64,000 nucleotides of DNA from Branchinecta lynchi. Its lineage: Eukaryota; Arthropoda; Branchiopoda; Anostraca; Branchinectidae. Numbering within the stretch: position 1 is the stretch's first letter; each line of letters opens with the position of its first letter. The notes under the pieces are model-generated. The model saw only the letters and a program-made list of their open reading frames with translations, had not been told where the DNA came from and ran no database searches. Location: assembly GCA_023053575.1 (NCBI GenBank), contig JAKZAP010000005.1, positions 7,998,001 to 8,062,000 of the forward strand, in the 5' to 3' direction. Positions 39,401 through 51,400 of this stretch are shown one piece after another. The position numbers and the translations under genes were made by a program.

Positions 39401-42400
39401 GACTTCCTGGTAGTTTTGAGACAGGATTCATGTCATCAAGGCTAGAGGCATTAGATTTATTCGACTTACTAACACTTACTAACTATACGCTGAAGAAGAC
39501 GTTGCTCATATACTGCTGCGATGGGTTGGGAAATTAAAGATACGCATTACATTATTAACCGAATGGCATGTTTGTTAAGGTGAGAACAAGTTAGGTTCAC
39601 TCTTAGAAATCGCAGAAGTAACTATCGGTAGCATACATCCGAAATGCAGGCTCATGGGTCTCGTCACACAGTCGAGGTAACAAAATACAAAGGCCGGCAA
39701 ATAATTTGTTCACTCGATCATCTGAAACAGGATCACCCAACTGATCGAAAACGTTAACAGCTTCCCGCTAAGATTTTGCAGCTTCTCATGACATTTCTTT
39801 GAAACTAGACAGATCCAAACAGAGAATTCACATCGGATTTCCAGCATTCTCTGCGTTTCTGTCTGAATATGGTGATGATTTCAGGAGTTATTTGGCTTGA
39901 TACCTGAAACATCTTAAAACCTCTTGCATTTCAACTTAATTAAATTTTTCGCTCAGTTTCAAAGTTTATCATTGTGAGCTTGTGACGCTTATTAGCTTTC
40001 TTAAGAGGAAAATTCACTAAAGGAATACTAAAGAATTCTTTCATTGATTCCACCATTTCATTTCCCTGTGACATCTCATACGATGTCTTCCAGGCAGGGG
40101 CGTCTCTATGGGGGGGGGGGACCACCCCCCTCGAAGAAAGAAAAAAGCTAAAACGGGCGCTCGCAGAGCGCCCGACCACAAAATTTTAGCTAAAACAGGC
40201 GCTCGCAGAGCGCCCGACCACAGAGCGCCCGGCCAAAGAAATTTAGCTAAGACAGGCGCTCGCCAAGCGCCCGACAACAGGAATTTAGCTAAAACGGGCG
40301 CTCTCGAGCGACCGACTATGAATGTTCAGCACAACTGGTCGCTCACCCAGAAAAGCTAAATGGGGCCCGGTAAAGTCGGTAAGGCTAGTTACTAAGGCGT
40401 CGACTGTTCTGGTTTCTCGAGCGTTTGAAACTTAAGGAATTGCATTCTCAGTCGCATGTTTTGAGAGGCAGGCTATTTCTAGTCGTTCAGAGGTCTTTAA
40501 TCGTATTTTGTCAGAATGAGAAGCATGATTGTTCGATGTAAGCTTCCATGACCAACAAAAGACAGTTATCAAATCATGAATTAACCTAAGTCTAACACGA
40601 TCAGTTGTGTACTAATATCGCTCGATTCAAGTAAAATCAGGTTGATTTTGCTTGTGGCGTACATTTCCAATAATTTGTTAGTTTCGTGCAAAGATCCTTT
40701 TGTATTTTAGTAGAAAACCATTTAATGATAAGAATTTTTAGACCGACGTTTAAAATTAAATCGGTTTCGTGATCAATGAGAGAAGATTTGATGATGTGTC
40801 TGAATGTTGCAACACGTCAATTGATTTTTATTTTCTGTGTTAACTTATTTTTTTTAGATGATCAGTACTTCTTTTCTGCAAAGGCTCGAACTGAAGCACA
40901 TTATCCAACTTCCAAGTAAATGTCTCACATTTTTCTTGGTTCGTCGTGAGCAAAGAAAGACGGGCAGATCCTGCTATTTGGGATCTGAAAAGACGTTCTG
41001 ATCATGCAGGATTCCACAGAATTTGCCTGCGGCGCCTTTCGTAGTACGCTTTATTTATTGGAAAGTCGCGTCATTTCATTCGGATTTTAGGCTTGGAATT
41101 TGGCCTGCGGTGCTCATTTTCATTCTGTCTGATATCCAGTTTAGCGGATACAGTACTATGTTTCTTGGTTATTGTTTCTAACTGGTATGACTCTTGGGCC
41201 TTCTGTCTGCCAGTCGTATATTTTAAGATCTCACCTCCCACGCCCAAGCCCTTCAAACCGCTCGGAGTTACAACTAGGCTTCTAATCTTCAGTCTTCAAC
41301 GCTTGCAGTTATCACGAGTTTTATTATCACATATGAGACGAAAAGCTAAACGGGCGGCAAGGCACCGATCCCGGCGTGCCACCCCCCCCCCTCGAGTTTT
41401 GGCTAGCGAAGCCCTTGCTTCCAGGATCTATGTCTCAGACATGGCAGGAAATCTGATTATGGGTGGTATAAAAACAGGAGTTTATCGGTAGCTAGGATGG
41501 ATTCATTTGGTTCCTGAATTAAATAATTATGGTCACGTTTGTCCCAAAGGTGGGAGAACAAGCGAACGGAACTTCCGTAAAATCCACTGCTGACAGTTAA
41601 AATCAAGTCGAGTAGGCTTTTTTTCAATTTTTTTTTTTTTTTTTTTGCTTCACGATTGCTCAAGCCATAACTGGTTTTCTAGTCAACTTTGTTATATTAC
41701 TGAACTCAACCGCTGGGTGTATAGCCCACCCCACTTTTTTTTAAATGTATTTTGGGCCGGAGTCCCAAAATTTACTGAAATTGTTCAGTATTTTTTCGAT
41801 AGCAGAACTATTCGGTATATTTACCGGGATTGGGTAGTTCTTCCCAAAGCTATCGGTACAAATCTATTCGGTATAAAGATCGGGATTCGGTATAATTGCC
41901 AGTTTTCCGTAGTTATCACGAATTCGGTGAGAAAATTTACTGAAATTATTTGGTAATTTTTCGATGCCAGAACTATACTGTATATTTATGCACATTCGGT
42001 AGTTCCACAGAACCCCGAATAAACTATCCGTCTAAACTTACTCGGTAATTTATCGATATAATTGCCAGGATTTGGGAGTTACCATGAACCTCGAAACTCT
42101 GAAGAGGTCGAGTGAAGCACTAGTCGCAGACAAAAGGTCTGATATATGATTTCATCGATAGTCCTTACTTTCATTTTTGATCCCAAAAAGAAAATCTAAT
42201 CATAAATCGTGAGTTACCACGAACCTTGAAACTCGGAAGAGGTCGAGTGAAGCAATAGTCGCAGACAAAATGACTGATCTATGATTTCATCGATAGTCTT
42301 TACTTTTAATTTTGATCCCGAAAAGAAGACCTAAATGTTGAATCATAAGATGTTTCGAAAATTCCGTCCGCGGCACTTTTCGTCAAATTCTTCATTTTGT

Positions 42401-45400
42401 GGAATGGCGCGCCATTTAACTGGGGCTAGTTAACCCATAGGAAAAGTTCATCTTGTTCTCCCTGACGCGTTGTTTTAGACCTAAGTCGACTATTTAGGAA
42501 GTCCCAGTGGTATAACTAACGATTTGGAAATTTCCAGTACTCACCGTGATTTCGACCAGACTGGCGTTCGAGCTTTTAAGTATTATATTTCAAGACGAAC
42601 AGATATTATAATATTTTCAAGTGTTAAGCTTCGCTAAAAGATAACAGTGAAAAGGGGCATATGATATGTTTTGCCATAAAGTTTAATGCAAGGTTGAGCC
42701 AACAGGTGTTATCTGTTACCAGATTCTGACAGTGTAGCAACCGAACTGGAGTCGGTCGACAGTTTCTAGCACATTTTAATTGCGTTTTTGCAGATACCAT
42801 GGTATCTGTTACCACAGTAACTGATTCTGCAATTAGTCGTTTTTGCCAATACCGTAGTATCTGATACTCCGGTTGCTCTTAAAAAACGACAATTGCCGAA
42901 ATGCGCTTTTCCAAGACATCACAAAAGAAAAACTTCGGGATCGACTAACAAGACCATAGGTTTCGATGGGATCCCAAAATTTAATGTTTGCTCCCGACAA
43001 TTCGGTCTTGTAGATATTCGGTCTTCAACAGACTTCTTAAACATTTTTAAACTTTTAACATTTACAAACAGGTTAAGGCCAATGGTAATAATCAGAGAAG
43101 ACTAAGTTCGTATTTGGCAGTGCAAACCGGATACGCCAGCTGAATTTCATCAAGTTCAGATATATTCAGATATCCGTTTTGCGCTGTCAAATATTCAAAT
43201 ATGGATTCAGCAGATGGTTTAACCTATAGCCTACGTCGTATCTCCTTCCTTCCTTACTTCTGCCCAACTTCAGGTTTCGGCCGGATTCCCGACAAACTAC
43301 TTGTCTGGCAAAAAACTAAAGCTCAAACACGAATTCACCATGTCTCCTTACCCCTACATCCAACCTCTAAATCAACTTCAGATTAAACTTTTATTTTTGA
43401 CAGATTTTCCGGTTTTAGCCGGATTGCGAGAGATCTATAAGTCCGGTGAGAAAATGATTGTCATATCCCGATAGGAAAAAGCAGACCGGAGTTCCTGTGT
43501 TCCGCCCTTATTGCAACGGGAAACCGGTGGAATTCCGCTGGATTTCCTGTAAAATTGACCGGAATGGACTATTTCCGTTTCACTGTCGGCGGAATTCCGT
43601 TGATTTTCCCGTCAACTTTACCGGAACGGATTATTTTCGTTCCCGTGTTCCGCCGGTACAGAACCAGAAATCCTGTATTCCGGTCCGGTTCCTTTGTCCT
43701 TACCGCTCAGTTCCTTTCCGGTCCGGTCCTCTTTCTCCCCTTTCCGCTGGAACATATTACTATTCCGGTCCTGTCTCCCAGGGTTCCGGTCCTGTGTTGA
43801 AATTTCCGCCGGGATAGAAGGCTCTTCCGGAACGGATAACTGGTACAGCACCAAGCCTCCCTGATATTCCCACAACTGTTCTTCCGGTAGATGTGCAGAC
43901 TGCTAGATTCAAGAAAATGTCCCTTTCCCCCCATGTTTGTAGTTGGTCGTAGCCGGCCGTCTCATCGAGAAAAACGAAAGTTTGTATGCTGACAAAAATT
44001 CAGGTTTCAGCTTACCTAAAAGGACGGGAACAGACTGGAAACTAGAGCGATCGGTAATTATCCCTTCAGCCTACAGCTGCAAGTGCCATTAAAAATCGAA
44101 AGATCCTTGTAGTGAAGTAGTGTATCTGACAAAAGTATATGTATTATTAGAATAATGACAAACGACTCCAAGTGTACGTCACAATATTAATTAGGGCAGG
44201 GTGCTCTAGCTTTTAAAGCGAACAAAGCTCAAATGATTTCTTAGTATTTGTTAGTGCATTCTGAATAAAATACTCTTAAATTAAGTCATGTCATTATTTT
44301 CAGCGTTACTGCTCTCCACTCAAGAGGAGAAATCGAAAGCAGTAAATTGGGTTATTGAGCCATGAGCTGGTAAGGAAGAAGTCGTTGAGGTTCCAAGAAA
44401 GAGAGATACGAAGTCACCAAAAACAGTGACAAGTGTTATGTTTAAGTTTCATTTTGTTAACAAATTCGATTCATTAACCTCGATTGATCTATTCTAAACC
44501 TGATGAAGTAAAAAATAAGTGGATAAAGTTACTTGCATTTCCACTTCGCATCGGTTCCTTCAGTTCTTTTTTGTCCGCAGGTCGAGAAACTGCTATCCCA
44601 ACATTGTGCCTCCAGCTAACGGATTGCCAGACAGATCAGAAGACAGATCAGTAACGGAACGAACGGTACACCGGTCAGAAAGGAACCGGCTACTATTCCC
44701 GTCGCAGTGGTATTCCACCTCAAAAATGCAATGGAACAGAACGGAATACCGGTCAACAGGGACCAGGAACAATTCCAATCGCAGCGGAATTCCGCCCCAA
44801 AAATTCAACGGAACGGAACGGAAACCGGTCAGAAAGGATCGGAGCGGAATGGTCTTCCGGTCGTATTTATTCGTGTATAATTCCACCGGAATTCCTCCCT
44901 GGAAATGCAACGGAACGGAAACCGGCGGAATTTCGCCGGTATTTTGGTATCTTTTTTACTATCGGGCTGCAAATTCAGCATGTCTTCTTACACGCAAATC
45001 GAACATCTTATCAAATTTCAATAAAACCTTTACTTTTAACAAATTCTCCGGTTTTGGCCGGATTCCTGCCAAACTAATTGTCTGGCGAGAAAATAAGTTT
45101 AATATTCGAATTCAACATGTCTCCTTACCCCTAAATCAACTATCTCAACAGCTTTCAAAAAATATTTTATTTGTCCCTTAATCTAAAAACCCCTCCCCCA
45201 CCCTCAAATATAGGTATCCCTCCACTTACGTTTTGGCATCCCAAAAAGAGACACGTCACGGTACGGCATGGCACAGGAAGCACGAGTAATAAAAGGAATG
45301 AGCAAGTAGTAGAAGTAGACAAGTAAGTGTGAGTTTGTAACTCCAGAGCCTAAAGAAGGCCCGTTAGAACACTGTTCTGCCCTTCACTATGAAGAGCTCA

Positions 45401-48400
45401 CTCTGAATATCAGATACTACGATACCTGGCCAGATACCACGATAACTGCAAAATCATCTTTTGACCGTGGTATCAGATACCGCGGTAACTGCAAAAACTA
45501 CTTTAGACCGTGGTATCAGATACCATGGTATCTGCAAAAACTCAACTTTTGTTAATTTGTAATCTTCGATTAAAGACGTGTTCTAAATATCAGTGAACTA
45601 CGTCTATTAATTATTTAAGACCAATGACAGAAATAGTAGCTATATAAGTTTCTTGTGGCATTTTGTCAACAAAGTAATATTTCCCATACAGCGCATAAAC
45701 ATCCGTTTAGACCAGAGTTGCGAAGGTTCTCAAAACCGTAAACTGTAAACACATGGGCCAGGTATAGCCAATGCCTTCTTAAAAATATAGCTGTAAACAC
45801 AGATAGACCAACGTTGCTTCAAACTAACAACAACAGCTTTCGTATGTTTCGTGTTGAGAATCCTTCGGCAGACTTGTCTTGGCTTTCAAAGAGGTCACTT
45901 CTCTTGTAAGAATGTAGTTTATAGGTAAAGTAATTATCTTTTCACATACGAAGTGCTTGTACACAGTAAAAATAAGCAGTAACTTTTAGGTCAGTTAAAT
46001 TGATTTAAATTATTATTTCTAGTTCATTTTCCTGTCTCCCAGAATAAGGCGATAGTGTTCTTCGGCGATCTTTTGTGATTTTCGATGTATTTTGGGGAGT
46101 GTTTGTTATTGTTAGATAAGGGGGTTCCTTTAGAATACCAAGAACCATCAAATAGGGTGGTCCCTTTTAGAGGCAAAGGCTTCTCAACTCCCTCCATGCT
46201 TGCGTGTCTCGGCGTTCTGAGGGTACCGGTGCCTACGGGCTCTGGTGTCCGAAAGGCATCAGGTCATCTGGGCATTCCATGGCTCTGTCGGACGTAGAGA
46301 CATCCGTTCATTGCGGAGCGTCTTGGAAGTCAGTTCTTCGGGAAGGTCAGCCAGTAGGTGTAGATTCATTGAGCGTAAATTCATTGGCTTACCGTGATTA
46401 CTCTTTCGTATCTCTTCATCTTTTATTTCTTCGCTTCATTTTGTAAAAAAAACTAATTGCCGGTATCTATTCTTCTTATAAGGTTCTGCTGTAATTCTTG
46501 GGCCGAGGGGTGGCCTTCCGGAAGAGTTTTATCGTCCGGGGGCCTTGCTGGCGCTACCTAGTTGTCCCCCCCCCTTCCGGCGATTATAGATTATACTGAT
46601 CAGCAAAAGTAGCCTACGCTGTATGTGGAAACATTAATAAAATAAAATAAATTTGGTATCTGCTATTGTTTGTATGCGACTCTACATTGTACAGTCGGTC
46701 TGGGTTTGGTTTTATAGCAGAAAACCTAACATACCTCGAGCTTTTGCTTTTCCCTTTATTTTGCGATGTATTTCGGCAGGAGTGGCAATACTTCACCTTC
46801 TATTTCGTAATCAGACAAAGTCAAGAACCCCTTAGGTTTTAATTGTGTACTGTAAGCGGAAAACGGCTGACTTATTTTCCAAGACATGACGACAATTATT
46901 TCCTCATGTGGAGAAATCTTGCTCTGATTTCTACATTTTCCGGTCACCCAGCTCCTAGCTTCAAAAACTTTTGACTCTGGAGCGTATTTGATAACTCCTG
47001 AAGTTCTTAACTTGAGAGAATAGATAACTAGAGATGGTTCGAAACTTCCGAGTCCGGAAAAGGTTAAGGATGTCACAGGACTGTCTTAATGAGGTACTAA
47101 TGGGCGGTCCGCTGTTGCCATCTGGGATACTAAGAACGTGTTTCCAGCTCACGTATTTTTTCCCTCTAGTTTCCAAACTAATCGTAGGAAGGATTTGAAG
47201 AAGTTGAAAAGCAGGGCCGAACAGCTTTCTGTTGATTTCCGTCAACACAAAGTAGGAAATTAAAATAACTTTTGGGCTTTTGCACTGAAACACGAAGTTG
47301 GCGAAGTTTAAACAACAATTTAAAGAGCTCCGACAGCCTACTAAATCTGTAAAAAGAAGGAACGATGATACATCATAACCCCTTTTAGTGGTATCCCTCA
47401 TGGTGTAGCGTGTGCGTACTTCCCATTTTAGTCTGCGTTCCCAGTTTTTGGACCCTTCCGTTCAGTTCCCATTTTTAGTCGTCACTAATCTGTTAGAGTC
47501 CCTGAGAAGCTATGGGAGCTGGAAAGCAAATCCCGATTCCCCATTTCCTCCTTCGTTCTAGTTTTGGAACGCATCGCATGCAAGTTCGGTCCGAAAATTT
47601 CGGTACGATGTCAGTAGAAAATATTCTACTTTAAATGGAGCGAATCTTGGACGCGAAAGAAAATTGTCTTACTGTATCTGTTGTTATTAAGATACAAATG
47701 GAAAAATAGCCATAGTGACTCAAATTTCGCAGCAAACCTTCATCGGACTTTGTACGACTGCACTTACCCTTGCGCGATACTTTCAAGCACTCCGCCCTTT
47801 TAGCTTTTCCGGAAGGCGTTCCCCCAGGAAAGCTCCTCGGAAAATTGCATGTTTTAGGCAAACATATAAGAATAAATCAAGAAACATGGCAGATTTCATT
47901 TCTTGGAAGAGAACAATCTCTTCAATTAAACTAGGAAGTAGGTGCAACGACAGAACTGGGCTATTACGTATGGAGTTGCTCAGCAGGTATACCTTCGAAA
48001 CTGATTAAAAAAAAAAAATTCAGGTTTATTCTTATGTAAGATTTATTTAATTTTCGTTTGTTGTGTTCTATTGTTTGGGGGTCGCGTAAGGTAATGTTTT
48101 TCGTTAATGCTTTTGTTTTGTTTTGGTATCGGTACATAGTCTTATTCTCCATACACTCTCTTCTCTTCTTTTTTTTTTCTCTCTTACAAGTTAGCACAGC
48201 CTCGCAAGCCCCGCTTTTGTTGTGCTATTGAAAACAAAATGTTTATTTTCAATAAAACTGTTCTACTACTACTACTACAAGAGGTTGCCCACTCTCGATT
48301 TTAATGTACAGCAAGTGCCTGGTGAAAAAGGTGTACAGCAGGTGCCGGGGAGTGCATAACCCCTCGGTTTAAAGTGCTGAAAAAGAGAGTTTACACCTTG

Positions 48401-51400
48401 TATCCATTTATTCAGACAATGTTTACAACGGATACGTCAGCTATGATTCTTCATCAGCTCTGCATGTCTGGGCTGTGAAAGTTCCGTACTTCGTAGATAA
48501 ATATTCTTTGAGCCCAAGCTGACTTTGAAACACAGGGGCGTGTTTCAGTGACAAGATTCATGACAAGAATCATAGCTGACGTATCCGTTGTAAACATTGT
48601 CTGAATAAATGTTTCAAAGTCAGCTTGGGCTCAAAGAATATTTACCTTGTATCCAAAAAAGGATTTCAATACTAACTATTGCATAAAAAAATAAAGGATG
48701 AAGCGAAGAATAAAGTTCGTAAGCAGCTCGAAATTCCCAAGATTACCTGTATCATCCCCGCTAAGGAAACACTGATTCGCAGGCGAGTAATGCGCGTAAG
48801 AGCGGCAGTTAAAACTTCGATGGCTATCGCAGCGGCGCTGGCACTCTAGCTCTGTCGTCACCTCAGGGATTACAGCATCCAAATAGCGAGGATACGCATT
48901 CTCTGTGACGTTGAACTTACAATCAGCTTCTGTAAGACAAAAGAGGAGTATTATACGCCCAATCTGGTTTTACACAAGAGTGGAGCTTAAGGTTTCGCCT
49001 CGTGCCAAACGTATCTAGCAAATCATAGAGATAACGGTCAGCGATGTATATATAGGTATTTGAAGCATAAGCATAGCATGTGCTATTCCATTACTTCAAT
49101 TGAAAATAATAGCGCAACACAACCCTGACAAAGTGTCAGATGTATGTTCGTATTTTTCTCGTGATTTCGCTCTCCAGTTCAATTCGACCTTTGCTCAAAG
49201 AATCTATTTGCAGTGGACGCCACACTACAACCTTCGTGTATGCATTACATCGCACTGATCATCCAGGGGGGAGTGGAGGGCTGAGGAATCCGGAATCAAA
49301 ACTTCTCATGATTCTGACTTAGAATATTATCTTCATTGAAATACACTGGCTCGCATCGGGTTCTTTTTATTATTCCTTTTTAATCCCTTTTAATCCGGGG
49401 TACTTTTTAATTCCGTCCTTTTCTTTAGTCGTTTTAGTGACCCATTCGAGATGTGCAAAGTGACGGTTGTATGGAAGACCTGAAAAGTGAGTCAAGTGAC
49501 GGGTGGTATAATTGTCGGAGTTATGGAGTTGGCGAGCTGTCGGGTATATGAATTGACGGTAGAACAACTAACGGTGGGGTAAACATATCTCATCATATTC
49601 AAAGCCATTTACAATAAAAATTAGTTTCACTCGCCGTTTCGATGGCTTTTATTTGTTTTGCTTTTTTCTAAAATGGTCTAAGCTCTGTTTTACAATTTTT
49701 CCTTTTTGTCAAAAAATGCCGACTCCACTTTTCCCAGACATTTTTGCAAAAGGGTAACTTGGTAGCTGACCAAGTTGCGCTCTCTTATTACTCGAGAACT
49801 TCGTCAATTTAACCCAAAATCCAATCCAGATAAATCGGTCTTGTAGATTGTAGATATCCGGTCTTCGCAAGATGATCCTTGAACATTTTTACTATCAAAA
49901 CTGGAAACAGAAAAAAAAATCAGAACTTCCTGCATTACTTTTGACAAATTTCCGGTTTCGGCCGGATTCCGGCCGTACTACTTGTCCAACAAAAAACTAA
50001 AGCTCAAAAACGAATTCAGCACATTTCCTTACCATTACATCGAACCTCTAATCAACTTCAGATATAACTTTAACTTTAACACAAAAAATCCGGTTTCAGC
50101 CGGATTCCTGGCGAACTTTATGTCCGGGTAGTAGACAGGCGCGTGTCCAGAAATTTATTTCGGGGAGGGTTGCCTTTCGGGGGTGTGTGTGCCTGCGGGT
50201 CGCACAAACAAGTACAAAAAAAACATAGATCCGAGGGAAAAGCCAATAAAAATGAGTATTTTTGTATGTTTCGGGGGGGGGGGGGGGGTCAACTCCCCCC
50301 CCCCCCTGGATACGGACTTGGTAGTAGATGGTTGTCATATACAGATTTAGCATGTTTTCTTACCCCTAAATCGAACATCTAATCAACTTCAGATAAAACA
50401 TTTACTTTTAAAAACTAACTTTCCGGTGAGAAAATGATTTGTATACGCTTCAGGTAAAACTTTTACTTTTAAAAAAATCTCCGGTTTCAGCCGGATTACC
50501 GGCGAATTATATGTCAGGATAAAAATGATTGTCTTATACGGATTCAGTATGTCTTCTTACCCTAAAGATATCTAATCAAATTCTAGAATTTTGGCCGGAT
50601 TCCGGACGAACTATACTTGTCAAAATGATTTTATATTCATGTTCAGCATGTTTTCTTACCCTACTTGACTATCTCATTAGCTGTTGAAAAATATTTTGTT
50701 TGCCCTTTAATTTGCCCCCCCCCCCCCCCCCCTAAGTGTAGGGCTAGAGAGCCCATCTACGAACTCGACCTGTCCCTTGACCCAACTAATCTTCGACCAA
50801 GCTCCATCAAAATATCTCATTCCCTTCGAGAGCTATCATGCTCACAGACGGACAGACGGACAGACGGACGGATGGACGGACAACTTTTAGGAAGTCATAG
50901 GTATCCCTCCTTTTACGTTTTGGGATCCCAAAAACGCGAAAATGTTCAAAAAGACCTGAAAATCGCTAAGAGCTAAAGCATAAAAAGGAATGGCAAAAGC
51001 CAGACAAAAACGCAGCCATTGACTGACGTTGAATAAACTTACCTGGTACGCACTGGTTTTCGAGATATTCGACGTGAGGAGCGGCGTCTAGGTAGGAAGA
51101 GGGATCACCACGTCGACTTGAACTACTGAGAAAACACTCATGTGACAGAGCGTCGTATGTAGCTGATCGACACAATAACCTTGTCTCCTGAAAATGAAAA
51201 AAAATTAACATATTTGGTCACATATTTTGCTGTTACGCAAAAAGCGGGTCATAAATAAATAAATATAGGCTGTTAACAACAGCAAACCATCTTAAAAGGA
51301 AAAACAAAAACAAGATTAATATATTTCAGCCTTGCCTAAAAATGTACTTGTCTCGACTCCCATTACCTAGGTCGGCGACTCCGGAAATCTTACAATATAG

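Noticed and set aside
39225..39431. Possible PAN-like exon (GSYYLHAIDFEAVDL, CGRQ then stop)
   Set aside because: The exons at 48747 and 35896 already join in phase and complete module 3. This frame ends in a stop with no donor.
40041..40277. Frame with repeated SGALRAPVLAK
   Set aside because: This is the GC-hairpin cluster read as codons; the repeats are DNA hairpins, not a conserved peptide.
44519..45181. 220-codon open frame
   Set aside because: It lies across the GGAATTCC-rich nested element and the R1 remainder. The peptide only restates the DNA repeats.
46961..47401. 147-codon minus-strand frame with a true ATG
   Set aside because: No recognisable domain, low-complexity hydrophobic/basic makeup and no splice logic. 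It cannot be excluded without transcripts.
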